A DNA stretch of 64,000 nucleotides from Priapulus caudatus (Eukaryota > Priapulida > Priapulimorpha > Priapulimorphida > Priapulidae): NCBI RefSeq assembly GCF_000485595.1, contig NW_014577078.1, positions 886,061 through 950,060 on the forward strand, in the 5' to 3' direction. The notes under the pieces were generated by a model. That model had not been told where the DNA came from. It made no database searches and worked only from the letters and a program-made list of their open reading frames with translations. Shown in pieces: positions 54,713 through 63,600 of the stretch (position 1 is the stretch's first letter; every line of letters starts with the position of its first letter). Position numbers and translations under genes: made by a program.

Positions 54713-57700
54713 CATGGCAGGATCGGCGGTGGCGGCGGCGGCGGCCAGCGCTCGTACAGCGACTCGTCGTATTCGTCGTACAGGGACAAGTCTGAACACA
54801 GTCATTCCAGGTATCGGTATGTGTGTCTTCTTCTCGTCGCTCAACACGTTTTATCTCTCTTTCTCTCTGTCGCTCACGTGCTTTTTACGCTTTGCCAGGG
54901 ATCGATCAATTCCCCTTTGCAGTCACTGACAGAGGTGGCGCATTTTGAAAGTGTTTATGCTTCTCGCTTTACCAGGAAATTTATTGACATGCAGCTGTAA
55001 CCAATCGGCATTGGCTATGGGTTCTAAAAACAATGCTTAGTAACCGTGTGCCGTCGAAGAGTCGTGACAGGGTTCAGAACGGGGGAAGGAGACGTCAATG
55101 GGGGTCCGGAGCAGCGTGCCAGTCAGCGTGGTCGTCCCCTCCCTCGCTTCCAGAGCGTCAGCCATTGTGTGTGTTGTGTTGCCTGCAGGCGGGATGCTCA
55201 CTCACCAAATTACCCAGGACACAGCCAGCAGACGGGCAGCTCGCTGATGAAGCAGGACAGTGAGGCACAGACGACGTCGTCCGCGTTCCGGCAGGCGCAC
55301 AGTGAAGCCAAGGGAGACCTGTTGCCGCAGAGGTAGGCCGCTAGCAGCGTGCAGCACAGCTCAGTGCATCGCCGCCTCGGCTTTGGGGGTGGAGACTGTC
55401 TGATAGTTGCACGGGAGGAACTCGTGGGGGTCTCTCGATGGGAGACGCGTAGGAGCTGTTGATGTTGCCAGTTGTTTATCAAGCTGCTTGTAGTGCAGGG
55501 TGGGTGTGTTGTGTGTGTTAGTGTGGGTGTCTGGGAGTTGCTGTTTGGGTGCGTGCGTGCGTGCAAGCGCGTGTGTGCGTGCAAGCGCATGTGTGCGTGC
55601 GCGTGTTGGTGCGTGCGTGCGTGCGTGTGTGCATGCGTGCGTGGTGTGTGCTTGCGTGCGTTTTGTATATGTGTGTTTAATGTCTAAAAAGTATTGTTGA
55701 GCTACTAGCAAACCTCGTGTGTCAATTATGCACTGGCTATTGTGGGTGTGTCTTCAGAACTTGAGGAGGTGTCAGTAAATGTCAGTGTACAAGTCAGTAC
55801 CAGTGGTATAAGTGTAGTTAGATGGCATTGACAAGTATAGTAATTTATAAATGCTGTAGTGATTATTCTGTGAATTCATAATGTGGTTTTTCCATTTAAT
55901 CGTGGGTATATCAGTATCAGATATGTAGTTTGCTTTGTGGTGCTAATTAGAATTTTGTTGTGCAACCCAGGACAAACAGGAGAAGAAAAAAGGAGCCCGT
56001 GGCAAGTGAAAATGGTGCTAATACAAACGGCAGCAACGGCTCTGCTCGCCCGCTCAGAAACGGATCTTCGCAAACAACCATCTCTACCAACACGACAGTG
56101 TTGACGGCCACTGCCAAGGACACCAAGCCGGAGTCACCTAGCTTTGAGCTAGAATCAAGTTCTTTCCCGCCTCTTCCAGGGGTCACGGTGAGTATGTTGT
56201 GCTCATCTGCCTAAGCAGGGGACGCACCATGCAAATTTATTCGCACGACCGCAGCGAAATTCACATATTGTGTCAAATAGCTATCAAACATGTTTGATAT
56301 TTTCACTGCGTATAGATTCGCATCGTGTGTCCATGGAAGCGAAAAATCGAGCCGGCCGATGTTATAATGCAGTGAATCATTGATCAGTATGCTAATCACA
56401 TGATTGAGAAATGGCGGCAATCCAGAAATCACATGACTAATGGAGCCATGGTTGGAGCCGTGTGGCGACAGTAGATCGTGTGTAGTGTGTCCGCTCAATT
56501 TATCGAATGCGGGTGCGAATATTTGTGCCGCGTAGATCCGCAGCGAAATTCGCGTAATGTGTCCCCCGCTTTATTTGCTGCCGTTTCTAGAAGCGTCCAT
56601 CAGACGTACAGTAATCCATCGTGTTACGTGAGCAATGCATTCCAGAAGAGCGTTGGTAATGTGAAAATCCATAATGCGAGCTGCGCATTTCACCATTAAA
56701 TTCCATTATATAATTTGAGATGCATTTCCATGGAAAATCTTTAAACAAAAACATGTAATAGAAGGATAGTGTGCATGCTAGTAAACATTTTTAAATGCAC
56801 GATGTAACACACACAGTATCATGATAATACTGGGAGGCAACGGGTGAGGAGAAGCTTTATTCATAGCTGGCTCGTTTTCGTTATCACTATCATTGTCAGT
56901 TTGGGTAATTCACGCTCTGACCTGAAGGCAAAAATGGACTAAAGTTGGTTGCCGTTTAAGGCTGATATTCTCTTTGTAGCAGCTGAGGTGGTTGTGAATC
57001 ACTCTTGAAATAAGTAACAAAGACTGTGTTAGTTTATATGCTCTTACTATGTTGGACCTGGGGAATATTTGTTGCAGGTGGCAGGTTGATTGCAAGCACA
57101 GACATATTTTATAAACAACGCATGCTAAAGTCAAACTGTTTAATGTGACAGCGGTATAAGTGTCATAATTTACAAATGGCGTATCTGTGAATTCACGTAA
57201 CCCGAGTTGTGGCAGTGCGGGGTATTACTGCATTTACTGATTTGTTATCACGATCCGGATCGTGTCGCGTCTTATTTCAAACCGAACTGTTCACGCGGCA
57301 GGTCACGACTACAAAGACAGAGGAAATCTTTGAGAGCCGGATAGCAGATGTTGTCAAGGGAACTGCCAAGCCGTTGACGCGTGACAGTAAGACACAGACG
57401 GTTCCGATGTCTCCGACAAACAAGGGGGCAGCTACGTTAGCGAATGGCGAAGCGCAGACTCACTCACCGCCTGCTTCGCCCGCCATGTGAGTACACAGCA
57501 ACCGTTACGTAGCAGTCACGCTGATATCCATGTGTATGAAATTGTATTTTTAAGTATGAATTCGTCTTTAAATCGTTGTCGATTGGAGTTTATTTCTTTA
57601 GTGTCTAGAGTTGATTTCACTAGTGGAAATACACTGACTGGATCATGCGTAAGCGTGCTATGAAATTGGTTGCATGTCCACAGAGAGGTGAAATGGAAGA

Positions 57701-60364
57701 GAAGGTCGAACTGTGTTCAAATTATTCCAAGTTCTGCCAAATATCATGCACAATAAATAATGAATGCTATGAATACCAAATAACCTAGTTACTCAAGTGT
57801 AATAATTACAGGTGTAACGATGCATCGAACTAGCAATTAATCACGATAGTGTTTGGCTTGATAGCATTGCATCGATTGAAAAGTCAAATGAAAACGAAAT
57901 CGGAAAAGGAAATCTACCACTATTACTTATAGTTAAATGAAAAATTGAGTTGCCAATAGATGAACCATTAAAATACAGGTTGGTTTATTTGCCGTCACAT
58001 ATATGGTTTCTCACGTAAATATGCTGGAAAACCATTACCAACACTTTCATCGTTGTTGTAAATAATTAATCTGGTCCCAGGTCGTCTTCTAAGCATAGTC
58101 CACTTATCTTCCTCACTCGCTATGCATGTGTGTGTGTGTTTGAGTGGAATGAGAGTATCAGTATTGTAAATAATGTGAACCAAATCGAGCACACACATGT
58201 AGATGCGAACATACAAGTGTGATAACAATGTAATACACGGTTTTATAATGGATGAATAATATTGCAATAATATTGCTGTAGTTTTTCAAATATTGCAATA
58301 GTATATCAGTTATTAAAAAATTATCATTATAGTATAATTACATCCAATAGTCACAGCCTAGTCACAGTAGTTAGTAATGCTGTGAATTTAATTTCAGCTT
58401 TAAATGTAATTTTATGTTGTTTTTTTATTGTCAAAATCACTAAATTATGTGATCCTCATATGTTGAATTATTCAAAAAGTGTTTTGACAAAATTTTACTG
58501 GAAAGTCATGATGTCACCACGTTTTGAGTATGGTATCCTTTTCGGTAGGGCCTGCATTTGATCATGCACTATGCGTTTTGCTTGTGACACTACTAGGTTA
58601 ACCAAGGCCACCAACACCTCCACGAAAGCTGTCGACACTACAGAGAAGACTGTAAAGAGCCCAGAGGAGGAGGTGTGTGCTAAGGTAGCCAGCTCCACCC
58701 TGGTGAAGCCAGCTACTTCCCCGCCTCCTTCACGCAAACCGGCGACAGCAGCAGCTGCTGTTGCTGCAGGTAAACCTGCCAGCAGCATCAAGAGCACCAG
58801 GTGAGTGTGCGTGTATTCCAGTTACGCATGAGTTGAGTGTAGCAGTTGGAGATTAGTTGAAAAGAAGAGTGGGATGTTGTCTTGGGGAGGAGTTCTGAAG
58901 TGAGGACAGCTCACTACACCTTGATTTGTCTATTATTCTAGTAGATGTAATGTTTTGAAAATGATATTTGTAACTTGGAACTGATAAGCAAGTAAAACCT
59001 TAGTAACTTATTGTAAAAATTGCATTGCCTGTCCGTTTTTCTCCCTCTTCCTTTCCATCTCCCTCTTCATTTCCCTCTCGCCCTTTTTCTCTCTCACTCC
59101 TTCCTTCCCTCCTTCACTGCCACTCTCAATCCATAGACATGTGAACAGTGAGATACTAAGGAGATGGATTTTGCATCTTTAATTCTCACACACAAAGTAT
59201 TTATTGCTTTCTGAAAGCAGTACAGATAAGCCAACAAGCAAAGGCATCCAGTGTCAAGCCCCACAGCAACTGCAGCCACAGCCGACACCCGTCGCGAATG
59301 GGCCTGTTGCTGTTACTGTTACTGGACAGGTAGGTCCTTTCGACTGTCGTGCATCTCTTGCACTTTATCCAATAATGAAATTCCCACCAGGTACTCCAAT
59401 TTGTAGGGAAGCGGTCATAGTTTCAAATTTAGTAACATTTATATACCCTGGCAACGACTAGGGAAGCTTGTTCGATATTAATTGTATTCCTGTTACTGTA
59501 CAGTGGGGGAATGTTTCGCCTCACGCTAGCAATATCTGTATGTGGCCGTCATAGGTTTCATAAATTCCTGACAAGCGAGATCAATATATATATATGTTAT
59601 GCCACAAAGTATGTTATATGTATCTGTGTGAGTGTAGTTGTGGTTGTTGGTTATTAAGTATTGAGCGTACGTTAGTTGTGTTGCTTGGCACGTATACTGC
59701 TGTTCTTGGTGGTGCGTTTGTATAGGGTACTGTGTTTGCTATCATCTTTATTATCATATCGGTTTTCCTCGTTAGGCCTCTGACGATAAGTCTGCTCCCA
59801 AACTGAGTTATGCTCAGATATTGGCACGTGCGAAGGAAAAGGAGAAGATGGCACAAGAGCAGAAGAAGGAGGAAGAGAAGAAGGAAGCCCTGGCTGTTGC
59901 TAACAAGGAAAAGGAAAAGCCAAAAGATAAAGAATCAATTTCTTCTTGTAGGTTTTCACTAGTATAAGAGTTTTTTGGGGAAAAATATGCCAGTCAAAAA
60001 TAGTTGTTTACAACTGATATGTCATCATATTTCTGCATCTGACAGTAGTAGCATGGTAGATATACCTAAAGTTTCATGTTTCTATGTTGCCACCAGCTGT
60101 GTTCTGCTGTTTAATATTTCATATGCATTATGTATGATGTTGGCATTTGTTCTACCATTACTGGTAGATGCATCTGTGCCATGAGCTATTTGGTTTTTAG
60201 CAGAAAATGTGTTATGTGTTTCTCACCCATATTTTCTTTGGTTTCTCTGTGAACATCAGTATTGACTTCATGCTGACTATGCATGTATGATCAACGTTTT
60301 TATTAGCAGTTAATATCTGCATCTGAATCAAACATGTAATTAACATTTCATGTTTATCTATTGA

Positions 60365-60441
<77 letters not shown>

Positions 60442-60649
60442 GTCCACCCATCTGTCTTTCTGACATTACTAAAACCACGTTGGTGTGTGTATTGCAGCTC
60501 GGCTCATTCTTAAGGAGACGCCGCGCAGCAATAGGGAGCGTGACTTCAGGATGCGAGCCAGTCGCGGACAGAAGGAGAACTGTCGGGATGAGCGGGAAAC
60601 ACGCGAGCGGCGCCGCGACTCGGCCGGCCTCCGATCCCCCACCAAGTGA
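27726..60649 (+). CDS. LARP4: La-related protein 4 (LARP4/LARP4B orthologue), 19 coding exons
   Basis: Proteins of this family bind poly(A)-rich mRNA and poly(A)-binding protein (PABP) in the cytoplasm, associate with ribosomes and lengthen mRNA life. I joined these exons by GT-AG sites and phase: 27726-27956, 40049-40169, 43977-44159, 45456-45540, 47656-47792, 48489-48592, 48953-49117, 50970-51140, 51739-51840, 52167-52241, 52606-52697, 54550-54810, 55189-55332, 55971-56187, 57302-57486, 58597-58800, 59221-59329, 59776-59947, 60498-60649. Every junction keeps frame and the sum is 2910 nt (969 residues plus stop). Order in the protein: unknown N-terminus 1-77, PAM2 at 85-92, La motif about 179-270, RRM about 271-345, then a Gln/Ala/Pro, Gly, Arg and Lys/Glu-rich tail with LARP4 blocks ([23 protein letters not shown]). 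Human LARP4 and LARP4B are shorter (about 725-740 residues); the excess is low-complexity sequence. Vertebrates have two paralogues and I cannot say which this matches. Very sure of the gene, less sure of exon 1. Confidence 0.93.
28803..28930. repeat. CATTTTGGA / GAATTTT tandem repeat
   Basis: Copies of CATTTTGGAATC or CATTTTGGATC, then ATTTTCATTTTGAATTTTC-type units. Confidence 0.85.
29249..29537. mobile_element. TA-flanked inverted-repeat element, copy 1 (family C)
   Basis: Ends AGAATAAGGTGGGAAATTCT and (right complement) AGAAGAAGGTGGGAAACTCT, embedded in (TA)n on both sides, consistent with insertion at TA as by Tc1/mariner enzymes. 289 bp, no coding capacity. Confidence 0.82.
29538..29597. 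repeat. (TA)n microsatellite
   Basis: About 60 bp of alternating T and A between the two family C copies. Confidence 0.95.
29598..29897. mobile_element. TA-flanked inverted-repeat element, copy 2 (family C)
   Basis: Closely similar to copy 1 over most of its length, except for a replaced segment at about 29767-29800. Its right end is altered (CCTGCACCTTCT). Confidence 0.82.
30578..30587. other. Assembly gap (10 N)
   Basis: Ten Ns inside a TA-rich tract; the true length is unknown. Confidence 0.99.
30590..33838. other. Intronic sequence without further exons
   Basis: AT-rich, mostly unique. A GTGC-rich, CpG-rich stretch at 32640-32960 produces Cys/Val/Arg reading frames with no protein character. 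Confidence 0.55.
33843..34255. mobile_element. 413-bp TTAA-flanked inverted-repeat element
   Basis: TTAA at 33839-33842 and 34256-34259 bounds inverted ends GGGCCGGACACACTAGGCG. The interior repeats CGATGGCATCGG and GGCGATT in both orientations around a central CAAAACGTTTTG. TTAA duplications suit piggyBac or Kolobok enzymes. Non-autonomous. Confidence 0.87.
34260..38690. other. Intronic sequence without further exons
   Basis: AT-rich. Contains (CT)n tracts at 36541-36592 and 36676-36715. No exon supported. Confidence 0.55.
38694..38879. mobile_element. Perfect 77-bp inverted repeat with (TA)n loop
   Basis: Arms 38694-38770 and 38803-38879 are exact complements (start TGACTGTTTGGTTAGG), separated by 32 bp of TA. 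Compatible with a very young foldback transposon derivative, or with hairpin duplication. Confidence 0.9.
39033..39150. repeat. (GTGC)n / (GT)n microsatellite
   Basis: GTGCGTGC runs with GTGTGT interruptions. Confidence 0.95.
40049..40169 (+). CDS. LARP4: LARP4 exon 2, PAM2 motif
   Basis: The acceptor is TGTGCAG|GTC and the donor GATG|GTAAGT; the exon enters in phase 0 and leaves in phase 1. It encodes [17 protein letters not shown], which aligns with the PAM2 region of human LARP4. In this family that motif contacts the MLLE domain of poly(A)-binding protein. The last hydrophobic position is Phe here, whereas human LARP4 has Trp. The rest is acidic and Ser/Thr-rich. Confidence 0.88.
41118..41545. 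repeat. Pyrimidine-rich CTCC/TCTC tract and (GTGC)n
   Basis: CTCCCTCTCC and CTCTCTCT runs, then GTGCGTGC at 41511-41541, inside intron 2. Ser/Leu/Pro-rich open frames are artefacts. Confidence 0.92.
42945..43460. repeat. GGAT/GATA/GAGA microsatellite cluster
   Basis: Successive GGATGGAT (about 43040-43150), GGAC, GATA (about 43169-43203) and GA (43206-43265) runs in a purine-rich tract of intron 2. The 196-codon minus-strand frame across it is repeat-derived. Confidence 0.95.
43977..44159 (+). CDS. LARP4: LARP4 exon 3, linker between PAM2 and La motif
   Basis: The acceptor TCTCTTGCAG and the donor TTAG|GTACGA fit phase 1 on both sides, giving 61 codons open only in this frame. The peptide is Pro/Ser/Ala-rich with an acidic patch (GDFDEANG) and ends GVTLG before the La motif. 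The linker is poorly conserved in the family, so support comes from splice phase, codon use and position. Confidence 0.78.
45456..45540 (+). CDS. LARP4: LARP4 exon 4, start of La motif
   Basis: The acceptor GTTTGCAG and the donor TCTAG|GTAAGA bound a phase 1 to phase 2 exon. It encodes [20 protein letters not shown] and then QLEFYFSR, the first helices of the La motif. The FYFSR|EN boundary is split inside an Arg codon, completed by exon 5. Confidence 0.95.
45608..47132. mobile_element. Possible older hAT-like element around 45929-46958
   Basis: TAGGGGTGTTCACCGAATAA on the left and, inverted, TAGAGGTGTAATGATACAC on the right, with GATACG and ATCGCG motifs inside both ends. No clear target duplication. 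It would be the host of the next element. Confidence 0.45.
45929..46958. mobile_element. 1030-bp hAT-like foldback element with 8-bp target duplication
   Basis: Inverted ends CACCGGCACTTGAAGCG and CACAGGCACTTGAAGCG extend as arms of about 400 bp (roughly 45929-46320 and 46505-46958). GTCTAGAG flanks both sides (45921-45928, 46959-46966). A central hairpin at about 46343-46417 contains CTCGCTCCCACCTCG and its complement. The right arm carries an extra 70 bp near 46760. Lies in LARP4 intron 4; no transposase. Confidence 0.92.
47656..47792 (+). CDS. LARP4: LARP4 exon 5, core of La motif
   Basis: It begins at CTTCATAG|GGAAAAT and ends GCGAC|GTAAGT (phase 2 to phase 1). It encodes [34 protein letters not shown] and LIVEVLRR, the winged-helix core. 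The [16 protein letters not shown] stretch is diagnostic of the LARP4 branch rather than LARP1, LARP6, LARP7 or genuine La. Confidence 0.97.
48489..48592 (+). CDS. LARP4: LARP4 exon 6, La motif to RRM junction
   Basis: The acceptor is TGTTCACAG and the donor ATAGAG|GTACAG, phase 1 to phase 0. It encodes [18 protein letters not shown] and then [16 protein letters not shown]. The last part is the first RRM strand (RNP2-like), nearly identical to vertebrate LARP4. Confidence 0.97.
48953..49117 (+). CDS. LARP4: LARP4 exon 7, RRM
   Basis: The acceptor ATATTTCAG and the donor ATCATG|GTACGT bound 55 codons in phase 0. They encode most of the [22 protein letters not shown], then [20 protein letters not shown] and the LARP4 ending FAGKPIM. 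An Alu-free, repeat-free exon with strong conservation. Confidence 0.97.
50230..50350. repeat. Candidate interspersed repeat with GGGGGCATGCCCC hairpin
   Basis: TTTTTCGGGGGGCATGCCCC is followed by GAACCCCCCTA and by GGGTCACTGCGTGACCC, a second hairpin. This style of C-run after a GCATGC palindrome is common in interspersed repeats. No boundaries determined. Confidence 0.5.
50970..51140 (+). CDS. LARP4: LARP4 exon 8, end of La module
   Basis: The acceptor is ATGTTTCAG and the donor GCGCAG|GTGATG (57 codons, phase 0). It starts [18 protein letters not shown], continuing GKPIM|ARIKA exactly as in vertebrates, and then becomes Thr/Ala/Ser-rich. In human LARP4 the equivalent part leads into the receptor for activated C kinase 1 (RACK1) and PABP contact region. 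Confidence 0.94.
51739..51840 (+). CDS. LARP4: LARP4 exon 9, Gln/Pro-rich
   Basis: The acceptor is CATCTTGTAG and the donor ACACAG|GTAACA (34 codons, phase 0). The peptide is rich in Gln, Pro and Ala ([16 protein letters not shown]), like the Gln/Tyr/Pro region after the La module in other LARP4 proteins. Confidence 0.85.
52167..52241 (+). CDS. LARP4: LARP4 exon 10
   Basis: The acceptor CCATTTCAG and the donor GGAATG|GTATGT bound 25 codons in phase 0. The peptide [20 protein letters not shown] ends FEPGM. It resembles the human segment containing SWSPNPTPYFE in position and composition. Confidence 0.86.
52606..52697 (+). CDS. LARP4: LARP4 exon 11
   Basis: The acceptor ATTTTGCAG and the donor AACAG|GTGAGC give a phase 0 to phase 2 exon. 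It encodes [16 protein letters not shown] and ends [10 protein letters not shown], matching the human NGF...MNMGRP block. Confidence 0.88.
54550..54810 (+). CDS. LARP4: LARP4 exon 12, poly-Gly and Arg/Ser/Tyr-rich
   Basis: The acceptor is CTCCCAGCAG and the donor TCCAG|GTATCG. A second donor six bases on (CG|GTATGT, exon end 54816) keeps frame and has better consensus, adding two residues. The exon has an RNKSGHRS start, a run of about twelve GGC codons plus a second Gly run, and a Ser/Tyr/Asp-rich end. The GGC array is likely length-polymorphic. Phase 2 on both sides. Confidence 0.85.
54661..54744 (+). repeat. LARP4: (GGC)n codon repeat in LARP4 exon 12
   Basis: Nearly uninterrupted GGC triplets at 54661-54710 and again at 54725-54744, read as Gly. 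Pure enough to expect replication slippage. Confidence 0.95.
55189..55332 (+). CDS. LARP4: LARP4 exon 13
   Basis: The acceptor GCCTGCAG and the donor CAGAG|GTAGGC keep phase 2 on both sides. The peptide [20 protein letters not shown] runs on into Gln/Ser/Thr-rich sequence and has no domain. The frame is open through the 5' flank, but that part looks intronic. Confidence 0.8.
55548..55660. repeat. (GTGC)n microsatellite, intron 13
   Basis: GTGCGTGC with periodic AAGCGC interruptions. Confidence 0.93.
55971..56187 (+). CDS. LARP4: LARP4 exon 14, FPPLPG block
   Basis: The acceptor is CAACCCAG and the donor GTCACG|GTGAGT, phase 2 to phase 0. It opens with a basic RTNRRRKKE patch, matching the human RGRRRRE segment. 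It ends [18 protein letters not shown], the conserved LARP4 short motif. Between them lies an Asn/Ser/Thr-rich linker. Confidence 0.93.
56214..56572. mobile_element. Inverted-repeat element, intron 14
   Basis: Left AGGGGACGCACCATGCAAAT and the complement of the right end GGGGGACACATTACGCGAAT are related, and both continue to an ATTTCGCTGCGG or complement motif. Ends are diverged and no target duplication is clear. Confidence 0.6.
57302..57486 (+). CDS. LARP4: LARP4 exon 15, RIADVVKG block
   Basis: The acceptor is CGCGGCAG and the donor GCCAT|GTGAGT, phase 0 to phase 2. It encodes [17 protein letters not shown], aligning with human LENRMSDVVKG directly after the FPPLPG block, and then Thr/Ser/Pro-rich sequence. 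Confidence 0.93.
57808..57885. repeat. hAT-like terminal fragment, intron 15
   Basis: CAGGTGTAACGATGCATCG and ATTGCATCGATTG resemble ends of elements with TAGGGGTGTNNCGAT termini (compare 45608). Only a fragment is seen. Confidence 0.4.
58597..58800 (+). CDS. LARP4: LARP4 exon 16
   Basis: The acceptor CTACTAG and the donor CACCAG|GTGAGT keep phase 2. The peptide is rich in Thr, Lys, Ala and Pro with an Ala tract from GCA/GCT codons. An internal GCTGCAG|GTAAAC at 58769 resembles a donor but would break the frame with exon 17. Confidence 0.82.
59221..59329 (+). CDS. LARP4: LARP4 exon 17, NAGNAG acceptor
   Basis: The exon follows AAGCAG, a tandem acceptor: use of the first AG would start the exon at 59218 and add one Ser without changing frame. 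The donor is GGACAG|GTAGGT, phase 2 to phase 0. The peptide is Gln/Pro/Val-rich. Confidence 0.82.
59776..59947 (+). CDS. LARP4: LARP4 exon 18, KLSYAQI block and charged helix
   Basis: The acceptor is CTCGTTAG and the donor TCTT|GTAGGT, phase 0 to phase 1. It encodes [16 protein letters not shown], matching the KLSYAEV block of human LARP4, and then a Lys/Glu-rich stretch likely to form a charged helix. Confidence 0.92.
60362..60441. repeat. (TCTG)n microsatellite before the last LARP4 exon
   Basis: About 80 bp of TCTG ending 56 nt upstream of the exon 19 acceptor; pyrimidine-rich, so it sits where branch point and polypyrimidine signals are expected. Confidence 0.95.
60498..60649 (+). CDS. 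LARP4: LARP4 exon 19, C-terminus and stop
   Basis: The acceptor TATTGCAG follows a TCTG microsatellite. The exon encodes an Arg-rich tail ([18 protein letters not shown], then RERRRDSAG) ending LRSPTK and TGA at 60647-60649. The human protein ends RSPK, so the terminus is conserved. Confidence 0.92.
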
Positions 60650-63600
60650 AAGCTGAATTGTGATTGGCCGAGCCGAGCAGGCGCACGTGTGCCGCCGTGC
60701 GACGGGAGGTAGGAGAGCGGCGGTGCCTACTTCGCGTGCTGGTCGTCTGGTCGTGATGAGCTGTTGGCAGCGTGTGACTGCGTAACCACGGCGATCGTAC
60801 AAACGCCCTGCATGAGAGTGCACCGCTTGGAGCCAAAAACTGGGAGTGGCGAAAACGATGCTGGCGTGGCAGTGGTGTCTTCACTCCTTCGATGTGCAAA
60901 AACTGCAGGTTCAAACCTTTAGCTTGTTTGTGATACGTTCCGTAATACTTGTTGTTGACCGTCAGGTTTAAGTTATTTGCGTCGGTTTCTGTCCCGGTGT
61001 GAAGAAGCCGTGGCTTCTGCCCGTTATCAGCCAGTGGCCACGCATGTGAGTTGCGGAGCAAGTTTTATCTTCCACTGTGGTGTCCAGGCAGTAGGCGGCC
61101 ACTGTAGCGGTTACTTGTTTTAGTTTTCTTTTTTAGGTTCTAGAATCGGATTGAGAAAAACGAGGCGAGATAGCGACTGGCCTACTGTGCCAATGTCGAC
61201 TAACGTGGGACGATTGGTATAGAGCAGGGATGGTGAATTTATGTGCTGCTCATCAGAGGTTGACGCGAATGCTCGTTGGAAATGCATGCGTGATTGTTGT
61301 TTTTGAAAATGCCGTGGTTTCGACGGTTTTGTGGACGGCTGCAGATCAGTTCACCCAGCGCATCAGTGGGAATGACTGCTGTCACCACCGTCTCTTCCCG
61401 TTGAAACTGGCTCCATGGTTGGTGCGCACTCACACAACGTGCGTACGTCTACGCGCGAGTGAACGTAACGGACATTTTCTTGTGGTAGAGGGCATGCTAT
61501 TGGCTTGTGCTGCTTGCTAGCGGAGGAGCGTTACGTACATAAGCGTGTCCAAACGCTTTCATTCACGGAGTGACAAGTCGGTCAGGTTACGGGCAGATTT
61601 ACCTGTGTGTTTGTTTCACACGTCGTGCTCAGTCTTTTGTATTAACTTGCTGCCATATAGCGTAACGTCTGTTTAATCGAATGCACCATTAATGTAGACG
61701 AGAGACCACTGGGCTCATGCAACTATACATGATAAGCAGGCAACAACTGCATCGAACAGGTGAATGCGCGTTCACATGTCGGGTCTATTTTGACACCAGA
61801 TGTTGGTTGTCTTGACACGTGAGAGTCGGAGAAAACCAATGACGTTGGTTCGGATCTCGATGTATGTGATTTTTCCGCCATTCGCTCCCGCGCCAGTGTG
61901 GTTGCGAATCGGATGATTGTAGACATAGAAGCCACCGCCGACCCAGAATATAATGATAGTGATGGATGTTGCCATGTATACTCATTACGTGTGGACGTAA
62001 CCCGTTTTAATTTCTTAGGAGTGTTGGCACGTCGTTGTCCATAAACGGCCCGGTACAGTGTCTCGCTCTCTCTTGTGTCGATTATCATCAAAGATTTCAG
62101 GTATATTTTAGTACATATTAAGCAACTGCTAGATGTAATTACTGTCTGAGAACACGGGGAGTTCTTAGTAGTTATTGAAACATAGCAGCTCTGCTATTAG
62201 ATGAAGGTTACATCCGTGTATTGGAACTGCTGTAGCAGCTAGGTGCGCACAATGGATTAGTGCAATGTAGCAGACCGAGTGCACAGCATCATATGCAGCA
62301 TGGCTTACTATATCATGACAAACGCGTTTTATTTGTATCGGGAACCTTAATCTGGCAACAGACCTATAGTATACCTATATCTATCACACTGCTATCGTAT
62401 ATAGACTTTTATGCACATAATACGTGTCGGGAGGCAGTGAATGTGTATGCGTGCGCGTGCGTGTGCGTGTGGGTGCATCTTGTGTATGTGCGTGTGTGCG
62501 TGCGTGCATGCATACGTGCATGTGTGTGCATTACATAAATGCACGTGCGAACGTATGTTTTGTAAAGTCGGACAAATGTTTAGCAAAGAGTTATTGCATA
62601 GTGATTGGTATCCCTGTCTATACAGGGCGTTAGTGGGAATCAGTGGTGAAGGGACGTGTTCAGGTTCGGATAGAATGGTTCAGGGATAGTGGAGCGTGTC
62701 TGCTCAGTGGAGAGAGCCGAGCACATAGGTTGATTGATAGTTACCCAACTGTGGCTAGTATTATTGATTTCTGCAGAGCGGTACGCATCAAAACTACATG
62801 TTAGTCAGGGATCGTTTTAAGCAACTAACACGCTTTAGTCATATAAATACCAAGTGCTATTTCGTTGTTATGAATATTTACGAGCAGTCTCTGTGTGTAT
62901 TTCTACCTATTTATCATTCAGCATTTAATAGCCAGTAGTCAGTTCATAGTAGTCGGTATCATATTTAAGAAGCACTAGCGAGTGGTCTCCATTTGGGAAA
63001 GCAATTTTGCAGAGCATGACTGCAGCTGGTGAACGTGGCTAATATGAGAACATCGTGCAAACAGAAAGGGAAATGCATATTGTGATACCCATATTACCGT
63101 GTTATACCATCGTAGCTGTAACCATTTGTAACTGTTTACATGTACATGCTCTGCCATCGCCTGTCGGGCGTCTGTGTCTCCGCGAAGGCAAACAGCAAGT
63201 GGTTAGGCGTGTATAGGAGCCTGCACCGGGGTGGGATGGGAGTGATGCGATCCGACGCATGCGTGGCAGCACTGTGGACAAGTGCAATGAAGATGTTAGG
63301 TTCGCACGAGTAGTACGTACGTACCTGGTGTCACCCCTCAACGTCGTGCAAGGTCGTCTGACGGAGCGAGGCGAGCAAAGTTGGCTTAGTAAGCATTGAG
63401 ATGAGAGCGTGTGCTGGATGGATTGGTTGGCGATGCTGCAAGCGATCGTACGCTGACAGCTAGTGGTGTTGCTAGGCGAACAGGCGACGATAAGTCTAGC
63501 ACCTCGACGAGACGCGGCTAGGATGCATGGTGCCGCGTGCATCTCACATGATGACAGATTGCGCGCGTCCGTCGCCGTCCTCCGACGTGCAAACGCACGT

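Noticed and set aside
54811-55188. Extra exon from 55068 (frame with [18 protein letters not shown])
   Set aside because: Looks LARP4-like in composition, but I found no donor and acceptor pair that keeps frame between exons 12 and 13; transcripts would decide.
60212-60823. 203-codon minus-strand frame
   Set aside because: Opposite the last LARP4 exon, with a TDRQ run from the TCTG repeat.
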